From the NCBI GenBank assembly GCA_020650975.1, contig JAIPMN010001155.1, forward strand, positions 3,170 through 39,441: a stretch of DNA of 36,272 bases, read 5' to 3'. The position numbers were made by a program, and so were the translations under genes. Below the pieces are notes generated by a model. That model saw only the letters and a list, made by a program, of their open reading frames with translations, was not told where the DNA came from and made no database searches. Positions 1 to 13,300 of the stretch are shown piece by piece. Position 1 is the stretch's first letter. Every line of letters begins with the position of its first letter. Source of the stretch: Apostichopus californicus. Taxonomy: Eukaryota; Echinodermata; Holothuroidea; Aspidochirotida; Stichopodidae.

Positions 1-1280
1 GGGGGGGGGGGTGGGGGGATAGCTCAGTATATGAGAATATATGAGTTATTAAAAAATAGATAAATGGATATTATTGACAACTTTGAAAAGCAACATTATG
101 TTGCCTAAATTTTGTGCTAATGTTAGCAGTGTTTTTGTCCCAAAATTTATGAAAAAATTCCTTGTCTATTCTTGGGAAAGAAATACCAGTGCATTCATTG
201 TGTAATACAAAATGGAAACTGGGGTAGTGGACAGTGGGAGGATATTTGATAAGGTAGGAACGGGTTTCTAGTTTTGTCAGAAAAGAAGATGCCCTCTTAG
301 AGAATGAGAAGGTTATAGTACGGGGTCAGTCTTAGGAAAGGTTTGTAGATTTTTGCCCACAAATTTGTCAGTTATTTTCCAATTCAGTAAAATAGAGAAC
401 TGATTCTCATCAATCCTTGAGACAAGGTGGGTTTTTTTACTTAATTTTTATATTGCAATCTGCATGGTGCCTGGGATCATATTTTGCATTTTATACATAT
501 GTACTTTGGTTGTGCTTTTTTTTATCTTAACTGGAATGCATAATTATTATTACCATCATTATCATTATTATTTTATGTTTTGAGCATTTTTAATATAACT
601 GTTGTAAAGTTTGAAACTAACCTTTAGGTGTAAGTCATTGAATTTTTATATGTTTTTATTGGCATAGTAGATGGCCGTTTTCAAACTCATGCATGATGAT
701 GACCCATTGTTCATTTCAACAATAAATAAAATCATTTGGACTGGACTCGTTAAAATTGACAGTCCTGTTTGTATATCATGTTGACATTGCCAAAACATTC
801 TCTTTGGTATTTTAATAATTACTATGTTAGTCATTGTAGATGGGAGCTAATGAATATGCATGACTTATATTATACACCAATCACCTTTCTCTCTCTCTCT
901 TGTTTCTCATCATTATGTTTGAACAAGAATGTTTTAGAAATTGTTTTATGAAAATTTTAGTTAAGATATGATGGTATTGTGCGGGGGTATTAAAGCAGTG
1001 TGGTTTTTGGTTTGCTCGAGTGGTATGTCAACTGTAGAAATTTATAACGGTAAGTTGGTCATCTTTTGTTTTTTGTTAGAAGGGGAACTCTAGCTGTTTC
1101 TGCTGTAGAAAAATCAAGGATATAGATGTTGATAACAATTTGCCACTAAATAGTGTGTGGCTCAATGTTAATGACAAAACGTTATCTGTCTTGTTTTGTC
1201 TTTATCTGTATTATTTTTGTTCCTCGATGTCATATGCCAGTCGTGATTTACTATGTTTCACCTTCTTCAAATTTTTGCAG
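1..1280 (+). other. Intron of Myo9 (partial); no exon seen
   Basis: AT-rich intron, beginning with a poly-G run at the window edge (1-18). Short T-rich and ATT-rich microsatellites occur (541-575) and a TC run at 889-902. No coding segment with splice sites resembling the Myo9 head was found, so the upstream head exons lie before base 1. Confidence 0.6.
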
Positions 1281-1323
1281 AAAGAACAGGTCATTCAGAG
1301 GTGCCCAGAGTCAACCTGCTAAG
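1281..1323 (+). CDS. MYO9: Myo9 exon: end of motor loop-2 insertion (residues 1-14)
   Basis: An acceptor (TTTTTGCAG) precedes the exon and AAG|GTAAAA follows it. The first base completes a codon begun in an exon upstream of the window; the rest reads KNRSFRGAQSQPAK. It fits the basic loop-2 insertion of Myo9 motors, where human MYO9A has a similar KN-x-F-x-x-K-P stretch. The exon ends in phase 0 and joins cleanly to 2500. It is short, so on its own the call would be weak; it rests on phase, splice sites and family resemblance. Confidence 0.75.
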
Positions 1324-4300
1324 GTAAAACCATTGTAAAATAAAGTTTTTAAGTTTAACTGCTGTATGATGAAAAGGAGCTGTACAGTCTATAGCAATGT
1401 TAATGTAAACAGCGGTTGTAGTTTAGGGCCCTCTTTATCACTATCACCCCAAGGGTTGATATCACAGTTACGAGAGGACAGTAATGTGATTGAGGTACTA
1501 TTAAACACACATGGGTAATATCTGATATTCCATTTGACTGAATGATAAAGATTACTCGAGAGGGGGGGGGGGAGGGGGAGGGGGAGTGAAATACTTGGAT
1601 GTCTTTATTTTAAACGACAGTGTTGTATAGAGTACTGAGATATGAAAATTGATTTAGTTTTGAAGCGTAAAACCTTTCAGATTAATTGATGATGCTGCCC
1701 TCTATGATAAACTTACTGGAAGTAGAAGTAGTGCTTACAAGAGCAAATTGAATGATAGGTATATATAAGGTATTAAATAATTAATAATAAGAATAAGAAA
1801 CCATAATGCAGGAAGACAACAACAAAAATCACGAATATTGGGCTTTTTATATCAGGCATTTATGTTGTTTCTTTTATGTTTGGTGCCCAACATTTCTCTA
1901 AAACAAATTTAAAACTGTTAGCAAACTGCTTATCCACTAGAGAGCCTGTGTAAGAGAATGTGTAAAAGTAAGTTGGCCTGACGTTTCGATCCTAGCAGGA
2001 TCTTCTTCAAAGGCTAAAAAACCTTTGAAGAAGATCCTGCTAGGATCGAAATGTCAGGCCAACTTACTTTTACACATAAAACAAATTTAGTCAGATCTTT
2101 TTATCCTTGTTTCAAAAATGGCTAATATTAGTTTTGTGCGTGGATCATACAAAGAGGAACTAGCAGGAGGGGGGAAAAATTGTCTTCCGTATTTGTATTT
2201 GTAGAATGACATCTAGCAATGTAGCATAGACCTACTCTCTCAGTTTTGTTATGACCAACTTTTTGACTTTCCATGTGTAAGGTTACATATATACAAGGAG
2301 AAGAAGGCAAGCTGCATCTTGCTAGTAGAGGAAACAGGATTTCTGTCTGGTGTGATATTAAGTTGATGCACAACAAGAGTAAAGTAAATCTTCTGTTTGA
2401 TTTCTCTTGTTCACATAAAACAAAAATGAAAACCCATGTTTTTGTGATCATGTGTGTAACACTTTTCCTGATATTTGGATGCCTTATTCCCGCTTTCAGA
2501 CTCTAAGAGATCTCAACTCCATGCGACGTCTCCGAGGTGACAAGATGCCTGGCATGAGACGGCAATCACAGAAGAAGACACAGACAGTCAGCATTCAGTT
2601 TCAGGTAACGTTGTCAGCATTGTGAAGAACCTTACATTCTTTAATGGAAGTTCGTCCCGAAACTTTAAAAACATTTTTTTTTGAAAAACGCCTTGTGTGA
2701 ATTATTATCCCAAACCTAAGAAAAGAAGAAATCAAAAACAAACAAAAAATCAGACCTGTGTGAATTATGTCAAGAAAACAGATAGCATTTAATTGCAGGT
2801 AATATTGTAAACATCACAAAGATCACAGTCTTGAAGGAGCTGACTAGCTAATCAGAAAGAAAGAAATAAGAATGCTTTGTTGATTTCAAATCCTCTACTT
2901 GATGTCACTTCTGTTTATTAAGATGGACCAGGTGGTTATGAAATGTTCTGGATATAAATAACAACGTTAGATTTCAACCGCTACGGCGCTCGCTATCAAT
3001 ATACAAATCATCTGTTTTTTGTTTTTTTTAAACCTTGTTTATGTATAGTATTCAAATGCATAGTAAACTAATACATATATACATATACACACAAATACAT
3101 ACATAAATAGGCCACTACAATGACTGCAATTAATTGAATTTTAACCTGATATATCTTAACATCAATATTTTGGTGTCATGTGATTTAGGCAAGCTCATGA
3201 ATCCGGTATATAAGCTACAAAGGAAACCGTGCTTGAACTATGAGTCACATTGGTATGTTTTCTTTGACCTATCTTCCGTAAATGACTAATAGGCAGACTT
3301 AAGGAACTTGGGTGAGCTGCTGATTTATCTGTTATCAGGCTCTTGTCTTATTTTTGCTGAACTGGACTGATTTATTCCTTTTAGCAAATCAAAGACAACG
3401 AGGCTTGGGTATCATTCAGCTTAGTTCAAACCGCAGAGATCCATCACGGTGTATATTTTGCTGCCAAACAACTTACAGGTTTATCACCTCGTAATAACAC
3501 ATGAGTATTCTGGTGACTAGGAAAAAGATAAATGTCATGTCAGAAATGTGGATGAGATTAAATGCTTGTTTTTTTACTGATTGACACGTGCAAAGATTAT
3601 AAAAAAAAATTGGGCTGCTGACTTGAAGCTTGTGTGGAATTTTGATTTCCTTTTAACATGTTTGTTTCAAGGATCAACTTTCTTGTAATTCTTTTACAAA
3701 AGTCGAGCAATTTGAGTTAATTAAGTGAATTAAGTTAGCCAATCTGTCAAGTACTCTCATTCTTTTAATTTTTATTCACCACATGTGAAATACCTATAAA
3801 ATATTAAATATGTGGTGAAAACAAATGGTGTATTAAACATGCTGTGAAGGAAGAGAAAGAATAAGGCAAACACCCTGTCTGGCCTTGATTAGGAACTCAG
3901 ACCCTTGACAAAGAAAAGACATCCACAAATCTAACATTCCAACTCTTCGTTACCTGTTTGGTTCTGTATAAATGATGGAAGATTTACAAGGTTGACAGTC
4001 TTCTCTATGCAAAAGCAACCGGTTAGCAGCTATGTTGCTTAAATTGTTGTATGCAAAGTTTCGATGAGTGCTGATTAATATCGGGAAGTTCTTTACTTTT
4101 CAAACCAACTTGAATAGTTTAGCTTAAAGTCTATATTCAATTGTGGCATGGTTACTGCTAACAGCCATAATTTCAGACCAGTATGAATTCATTGAAGGAT
4201 TAAATGAGGTTAGATAGAAATTAACTTAGAACTTGCACATGCCAAAAAACAAATCAGAATCATACAAGAAAAAGAACACAAACAACATGAAAGGTTATTT

Positions 4301-7300
4301 TAATATCAAAATGTTTACTACCTATGAAATAATTTTGAGCCTGTACGTTTGTCTCCTTTTTCTTCCAGGGTTCATTAAACAAGCTAATGGATACATTAAA
4401 CCAAGCCAACCCATTCTTTGTAAGGTGCATAAAATCCAACTCGGAGAAGGAACCGTGCAAGCTGGACGAGAAGCTGGTGATGAGGCAACTCAAGTACACA
4501 GGAATGCTGGAAACGGTCAGGATACGACAGTCCGGCTATAACGTCCGGCTGACCTTCGAGGAGTTCTGTCACCGGTACAAACTGCTTCTGTCCAACGGCC
4601 TGGCATCGTCGGTAGAAGACATCAAGGAGTTCTTGGTGGAGATGAAATTGGATCAAAAGCACTACCAGATCGGGATGACGAAGGTAGGATCGTCAGAGAC
4701 AATACTTAAATAAAAATAAAATAAAACTGTTAGCAAACTGCTTATCTACTAGAGAGCCTGTGTAGGAGAATGTGAAAGCCTTCGAAGAAGATCCTGCTAG
4801 GATCGAAATGTCAGGCCAACTTACTTTTACACAGAGACAATACCTGTCAAAATGTCAAACCGAACACTGATATTAAAAAATCGACTATGTATGAAGAAGT
4901 TTATTTATTTCTTTTCCCACAAGTGATCATTTGCCTTGGGAAGGTGATCCGCAGGTGCACAACCATGTAGAATGTTATAAAAACTCTTAGTGTACATACA
5001 AGTACACATATATATATATATATATATAATATGTTTATATGCTGAACAACCTAAACAGTCAGAAAATTATGAAACATTGTTTCAAAAGTTTGACAAAGTT
5101 CATTATGGCACCACTTTGCAGTCCAAGCACCCTCAATTGTAACAAAATTTCTCAAATAGGAGGGGTGACCATTTCCCTGGATGATATAAGATCTTCGCTA
5201 ACCCCCACCCCTCCCACCCCATGGCAAATATGGTGTATGCACCCCTTGGTGATCAGGTGTATTAATAGACAGTGTATCATAATGGAATGATAGAGTGGAT
5301 AAAATAGTCATATTTGCTAGACTATAACAAATCAAACAAATTTTTTTCTCAGAATATGAGAAGAAGAAAAGAAAGGGAACCCAAAGATAAAGAGAAGATC
5401 TGCAAGGAAGCAAGAGGCTAGCTTGTAGTGGTTTTGGTGACATAAACTTGTTCCACATGACTTGTATTTTTTTTACAAACTGCTCATTTAATAAACGATA
5501 TCTCTCGTTTTTTCCTTGCCGTCTCTTTTTCTAGGTGTTCCTGAGGGAGAGTGAACGAATCAAGCTGCAGGATGCCCTCCATCTCAAAGTCCAGGAGAAG
5601 ATTGTTTTACTGCAATGGTGGGTGAGAGGAATGCTGCAAAGGAGGCGGTACCTCCAACAGCAAGCGACTATCATTGCAATACAGGTAGGTCACTCGTAGA
5701 GGAGAGGGAAATGAGGGGATAAAAGATGAAAGAGGGGGGGGGGGGGAATAGAGAAGAAGGGTAAGGGGTATTCCAGTACAAGACTTTAATTATGTGACAC
5801 CAAATGAAAACTCATTGAAAGTAGTGGGAGAGTAGGTATGTAGGGATAAAATGGGATGTAGTGGAAGTGTATATGTAGTGGGAGAGTGGGAAGGTGGTGG
5901 GAGAGCAGGGAGGTAGTGCTAAAATGGGATTTTGTGGACGTGTATATGTAGTGGGAGAATGGCGGGTGGTGGGAGAGTGGGTATGTGGTGGGAGAGCAGG
6001 GAGGTAGTGCTGAAATGGGATATAGTGGACGTGTATATGTAATTGGAGAGTCTAAGATACGTAAGATATATTACAGAGCAAGTAAGAGAGAAATACATTT
6101 AAATAACCTGCATTTCTAGGCGCTTGCAAGAGGCTATTTGGTCCGTAAAGAGATGCAGGCTCAGGAGGAGAGGTTGCTGGCAGCCATCTTCATCCAGAAC
6201 TATTGGCGGACATATTGCTTCAGGAGAAGTTTCCTACAACTGCAGAAAGGAGTTTTGTACTTTCAATGTATGATTAGAGGCAACCAAGCTAGGAGGCAGT
6301 GAGTTAACCTTTTATTACTTCTGGTTACACTTTTATATGGTAACCTGGTTCGCACGACAAGCAATAGCAAGGCTTTATTGCTGCCACATATGTACTTAAG
6401 TAGATATTAATATATGTGAATTTGTGAAAAGTTTAAATTATTTGTCAATGAAAAATGTGGGAAAAATTTTTGAAAGTTGTGAAATCACTGTGAGAGGCTC
6501 GGTGCGTTTTTGAGCGAAATGTGTTAATTTGTAAAACATTTTGATGTAGAGAAATCATTAAGGTAATTTCAAATTGAGATATGAACAGAAATGATCAAGA
6601 ATGAAAGTGCTGGCACTTTATGGTTCAACTCTCAGGGCCACTGATGATAACGTGTAAAAGCTGGAAAATGTGTTCTCAAGGTGTTCTTTGTTTCGTTTCT
6701 TTCTCTCTCTCTTTCGTTCAGTCTCAAAGAAATGAAAGAGGAAATTAAAAGACTTGGAGAGGAGGACATTCTGAGATTGAAAGAAGAAGATGATGATGAT
6801 CGAACCATGGTACCCCACATAGAACCCTTAAAGGGAGGACTAGAAGAGGTCAGGTCACCAGAGAGCGACGAGGGCATCCTCACACCAGATGAGTCAGAAG
6901 ATGACGATGACAACCATCGCAAGAGAACAACGACCGTGGAATCCGAAGAGTGAGTCAATCTCTTACAAAAGTGCTTTTTCAACAAAAGAATTTATATTTA
7001 TATCAAAAATGAAAGAAATGGATGATTTTTGGATGATGCCATCGTCATCATCATCATTAAAAGTTTAATTTCCTTTGTTTTAATATTCATCAAAATACTG
7101 AAATATCATTGGGAGCTACTCCTCTTTGAAATTTTCTGAAATTTATTTTAGATTTTAGTCATATTGTTGAAGTTTTATGTTTCCTATTTTGTGTGTTTTC
7201 TTTGACTTTTAATCATGCCGGAGGGTAAATTGAATCCTTTTTGTCCACATTTCTTGGACATTTATGGACTCTTTGATTTGAGTATTTTATATGTACCATC

Positions 7301-10300
7301 TTTATAACCTGCCTTAGAAAGCATGTTCTATGGACAGAGCTTTGTGTTCAGATTTCAGTTGCTATAATAGGTGAAATGAGGTCATGGGTAGGGCTATATG
7401 AATGGTGATGGGCAGGAGAGGGGAGGGGGGATGGGAAGGGGGTGGGAGTGGGGTAATTTTGTATGGCCAATAGATAGGAGAGTAGTGGATTCATAAGTTG
7501 AACATTAATGACTAATGTTATCGCAGGACTCAGATGTGCCACAACTTGGTGTTCAGCAATTTGCATAATTTTTACAATCATCTGATTAATAGCTCTTTAG
7601 CACAGCGTAAAAAAGTAGCGCTGTTGTAGGCCAACACATCTTGAGTATCATATAAATTAACATGAATGTTCATGATTTATGAGAATGTTAAACTTGGTGA
7701 CACAGTCCTTGAAATACATTGGTATTTACATCTTCACTGCTCTTTATTGTGAACACCTGTTAATCACCATGGCAATATTCTCCAGTCAATTTCTTGCTTG
7801 CTCTTTTTAGAGTGGAGGAGAATGAGACAAAGACCCTTTTCTTCAAATTAGTCTGTTATTTCCTTCATCCTTTGATGTTATTTCATTCTCCTCCCCCTCC
7901 CTCCCCCACCCCTCCCCCCACCCCTCTCACCTCATCACTCAACTGTTGCAATCCTGTTGATCATATCGTCCGCTGTTATTACCTTTGTCCTGTGTGTGTT
8001 TGGTTAGAACAAAGTTTTGTTCTCTTACTTAATTTGTTTCTAGGAGCAGTGGGATCCTTGATGGTTCTCTGGGATCCGATGAGTTACTCTTAGATGACCT
8101 CCCACAACCCTCCTCCTCCACCCAGACGTCAGATATTTTCGTCCCAGACGCAACAGAACCAGAGACGCCGACTGAAAATCACACAAACTTCATGTTCCAG
8201 AGGAACCAGACGAGGTACGTATATCAATAAAAGAGCTGTTCTATTTTGTTTGAGCATTAAATTAATTTTTCTTTTTCAAAGTTGAGCCAAAAGGAAGGAA
8301 GATACATACATAATATAAACAAATACAAAGTTTTCCCGGTTTTATAAGCTGCAAATGTTACGAGATGGAAATGGCCAAGCAATCAATGCTGTATTTGTTT
8401 TAAATATAAATAAAACAACCAGAGTTTTCAGTGCCATTTTGGATAATCGTTTTATGTTTTAAATTATCTTTATTGAGCTTTTGTTTCTCTCAAGCAAAGA
8501 AGTACTGGAACATGTACTGTAGGTTGTTAAGCGTAGGCGGGAAGAAGTTGCATGTTCCTTTGAACACATTTTCCGTTTCGAAATTGTATCAGTAATTATT
8601 TGCCAAGGTCTTCAACAAGTCCAAAGCAGTTCTGTGTAGGCCTAGGCTACTTTGAATATAAGAATCTGGGCTAAAGCTGTTTAAAGTTACATTAGTTACT
8701 AGCTGGTGTCACTTTTTACCAGTGAAATAGATTTGCGTTGTTGTACTTATTATTTGATTGCATTTTGCTGAGGAATTTAAACGTTTCTGTTATTGCATTA
8801 ATTCCATCTGGTTGCATCAAGTCACTATACTAACAAGGGATTGTCAAACGAATATGAATTTCTTCCTTTGAAATTTAGTAACAGAAAAACAGCGCCAACT
8901 CTGTGTTTCGCCGTAACGTTTAGAAAGAGAAAATAGTTGTGAATTCTTTGCCCACAAAGTGGTGGAATGTATCAATGTATCAACTGACATCAGTAGGTTC
9001 AACATATCATCTGTCCTCGTTTGAACAAAAGAAATTGATCGTAGAAAGCTCTCATTTGATTTCATTTCATTTTCCAAAGACAGCGATTTAATTGCATCAT
9101 TTGAAAATTTGTCAAATTTTGGGACGTTAAACATACCGGACTTGATCAACAAGGCTTTGTCTTTTTGTGACACTCTTATAGATGTAAAAGAAAAGTCTAA
9201 AGAGTTTGACTCGTTATAAAATAATTAATCCGAGTCTTTCTCAAATTAAATGCTGGTTCATGCTTAAAGCTCAATGCTAGCATGATTCTTCCATTTTATA
9301 ATCATTGGTGTTTTTTTTTTGAGGGGGGGTGTGTGGGGGGGTGACTTAAAAGCATTATGGGGCTTATAAACTGCTTATAATGGTGAAACTATGATCTTTC
9401 AATATGGCAGAACTTTCCCAGATGTTGAAAGTTTTTTTACAAAATAAAATAGCTTAGCTTATTGAGGTGATCTTGTCCTTGTTTCATGTAGGAACTGGTT
9501 AGTGTGAAACTTTCTTGGTTTGGTTTGGTATTGGTTTGGTTAATATTTCTTAATTACTTCTTGTTGTGTGTCCTAAGTTTTCCTACTAGTTTGTCCCTAG
9601 ACATTTGTGCTTTGTAGTCTCTCCCTTCACTCAGATTTAAATCAATATAAAAACAATATAAAAAAATATATATTTAATAAAAGGAAAGGAAATACTTGAA
9701 AAAAAAATTAGTAGTAAAACACCCCAATTTTGTGGTTTTAATAAACTTCATGAAACTAAATTATTCTTCAGGCGGGGTTCCTTGGAGTATTTATTTGGAA
9801 GGTACGTTTGTTTCAAATTGAAAGTTCTTACCATGCTTTTGTAAATTTTGTTTCAATGCACCCTTTCTCGATTTTGTTGCGTACCATCAAAGACCAACAT
9901 ATGCCACTTAAAATCTTCACTTTTGCTCAAATTTTGGGGGCGGCGGAGGTGGCATTTTACCACCAAAAAACGTCCGGTAAGCAATGTAAATGTAACAAAA
10001 TTTGACAGTAGGTAAGGGCACTGGCATGGGTCGATTCGTTCCCATGGCCTAAACACGAAGTGCTTGATTTAGATGCTCAAGAAGTAGAAGATCAAAGAAG
10101 TGTAAACAACCAGATAAAAATGAAAGCTTTTTGCCACCATTTTGATCACTGTTCATAATACTCCTGCACTCAATTATATTCCAGGTATATTTTACTTTTC
10201 CAATTTTACAGTTTATACTCCCAACAACCACTTTTCAGAAACCACAACTTGTTAGCACCAAAGTCCATCTGACACACTTTTATTATAAAACCACCCTATG

Positions 10301-13300
10301 AAAGTTTCTTTTTTCCTGCATATATTATATACATTGCACTGTGTTGTGTGTATGGTATGTTACAAAACTGAAAATATAAAACCGCACAGAAGGCGATTAT
10401 CTAAAATGAAATTAACGAAACATAAACTATTGTTTTTGTGATTGTAATGTTTTGATATATCCAGAGTACTTTATAACATTGTAGATATATATATTGATAT
10501 CCACTCAACTCTGTAATGACATTAATATCCAAAACAAATGTCAGCTATTTTTAATTTTTTTTTTAATTCTTAAAGGTTATTTGCTCTTTACCATCCTCCT
10601 TAACTGAATTCTGAATCATTAAAACTTTTCATCAATTGTGTCTGTTTCGTTGTCTTTGAGAAATGTACTTGTTCAAATAATCAGGTCTGATTTCTGGTTC
10701 CTTGCTGAAAACAAAGGAACCTTTGTAGTCACGCCGGCGAGTGTACGTGTGCACTTGTTTTGAATTCTGACCGAGGACTTGAATAAAAGAATTCCAGGTC
10801 CTCGCATTTGATTTCTAAAGAATCACCACATCCTCGAAAGAAATCTATTGTTATGGGGTATTGTTAAGGTTAGGGTACGTAGATTTGAACAATGGAAAAA
10901 ACAATGGGGTCCTCGGTCTGAATGTAAAACACACCTGTGTGTGTACCCAGGGTGTGTGTGTATGTCTGTGACACTTGCTGTATGCACGATAACTCAACAA
11001 GGGAATGATTGATAAATGCCATACTTGGTGGGTAGGTGGTCCATAATGAGTTGATGAACCCTATTGATTTTGGTGCTCATATCATGAATATTAATGAGGT
11101 CACAGGGTCAAACGTAAAAATCTTCAAATTGCAATAACTTGGCAACCATAAGTCACAGTTTCATAAACGTGAGTGAGTTATTTGGTATGTAGCCTACACA
11201 TGGCAACGTTTGTTGCAATTGATAACATGTGTATTTATTAGGAGGTATGGCTTTGCATTATTTAGGTTACAAGTTTGTATGATTAATAACTTCACAAGGC
11301 AATTATTGATCATTACCATGTTTAGTGAGTAGGTGAACCTAATTGGTTTTGGTGCTCATGTCATAACTAATGATGAGTTTACAAGGTGAGAGGGATTATA
11401 TATCAAATTGCAGTTACTTATGTGAAAATCATGTTTGATCTTCAAAATAGGATAAGTGATATTTGTAGATAGCAGACACATGCTGATGTGTGCCAAATGG
11501 TTCATGCATATTTATGAAGGGCCCTGGCTAGCATTATTTTGGTAACAACAGTTTGTGCACATAACTTAAGGGAATGCTTCATCATTACATAGTTGGAGTG
11601 TTCCCTCTTAATCAAATCAATGAGCATCAAAGGAACCATGAAATGTTTTCATTCTGGTTTTAGGTTGGGGATTGGTGGAAAGGGAACGTTAAAGGGGATT
11701 GTCAATCATGGTGTTCTGTTTTAAAGGATAGTTGAGAGGTAAATTCTAATGGACATATAAAGGAGGAACATCAGATAAACTTAACAAGTCCTGAAAGTAT
11801 TGTGTAGAGATTATCATTTGAAATTTCAATCGGACTCCTACACAATGTTTCTATGTTTTCATTCAAAATTAAGTATACACCTGAACTACACCTTGAACCT
11901 GTAAGGTTTTCATGAAGAGAGAATATCTCTTGTGAAGTGGTGTTAACAAGTCTGAAATATTACATAAAAGGCAGTAAGTTTGTAATTAAGAGCTTGTGCT
12001 TTTGTTTAAGTCTCAGGTTAGGTTTGTTGGTCCAACAGTTCACTCTATCATCTCATACAATGGCTAAATGTGGTCTGAAAGTTTTTTTTTGTGAAGTTGT
12101 TGCTTTTACTGTAAAATTAATTTTCTTTATAAACATTTCAAGGTTTTTCATATTCTTTGATCAAATTCATAAAGTTGTTTGCATTAATTTTTTTTCTTCT
12201 TCTTATTTTCATTATGTTATTTTAAATTTTTTTTCTGATATTTTTGTTTTCCGTCTGGGAAGATGCAGTGTTTTACAGAAGTTTCTTTATTCAGTAGCTT
12301 TTTGTTGTCTCTATGGTAACTTACGCAATATGTTTTGCTAGTTATGAAGACAAAAGCTGCCGTCCACTTTTCGTGCAAAACTCAAACATCATTTTATCTT
12401 CAGGAACAAGAAGCACCAATGGATGACTTTGATCTTAATCTTAAGTTGATCTTGTTTCACTGATAATAAAAACATTACAGAAGAGCCTTTTAGTCACCAC
12501 AGTGTAGTTAACGCAGGGGGGGGGGGATTGGGGGGGGTTGGGGTGTAAAGTAACCCATTGGTAGTTACAAGAATATTTAAAAGGATTCCAAATATTCTCT
12601 TGTCATTTATCACTTAAGTCTGTATTCATCAATCTGTCAAATGGGTGAAATTTCCAACAGACACACACACACACACTCTATAAATTTCACATTTGATAAA
12701 TTTCACATTTATAGCTTTCTTGCTTTTCTTTCAAATTTACACTATATGACACCTCACTATTCTGTAATATGTCGACATTACCTTAAAATGTTAGAAATAA
12801 AAAGAGACATTGCAGGCATCGTTGAAGAGCTTTCTTTCAGTGTCAGGTACCCTTGACTGTATTTTATTGTTTCATTCTTGCCGTAAAAGATTAGTGCAGC
12901 TGGATAAAAATCACTCACTCAACACTCCCTTAACACTCTTTTGAAAGTATAAATGCTGATTCCTCAAATGTTTTATTTCACGGTTTATATGAAGTTGATA
13001 AATAAAAATAAAACTAATAAATTTGATATTAACTAATAAAAAATAATACATAAAAAAGATATAAATTCGAACAAATTTTTCCCTTGCAAAAGGATATCCC
13101 AAATGACAGACTACTTTAATTTCTTCCTCAGGGTGAAAGAACTAACCAGGAAGTTTCAGAGTCACATCCAGGACCGGAGACAGACCGCTCCGGGGGAGAC
13201 GCAGCGATCCCCGGAGGTGACGAGGAGACACCTCCTGGACAAACCGGAGCTGCAACACAAGCCGCATTCTCTACCTACCAGTATTAAGGAATATAATGAA

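Larger units (their letters stand above)
9802..13131 (+). other. Myo9 intron, 3.3 kb
   Basis: Besides the two repeats listed above it contains T-rich sequence (11940-12300, where a 134-codon open frame is a low-complexity artefact), a poly-G run at 12516-12538 and a short (AC)n at 12660-12676. No exon seen. Confidence 0.55.

Noticed and set aside
4396-4662. Minus-strand frame opposite the motor exon
   Set aside because: Complement of a clearly coding myosin exon.
7811-7850. Frame-compatible acceptor and EVEENETKT frame upstream of the 8044 exon
   Set aside because: The acceptor is good but no GT donor with reasonable context follows before the frame enters low-complexity CT-rich sequence; the 8044 acceptor fits the phase and the exon that follows.
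9500-9545. TTGGT-rich stretch as a telomere-like or regulatory repeat
   Set aside because: Only a few imperfect units; ordinary microsatellite.
11937-12341. 134-codon plus-strand open frame
   Set aside because: T-rich intron; the translation is F/L/S-rich with no family similarity or splice support.
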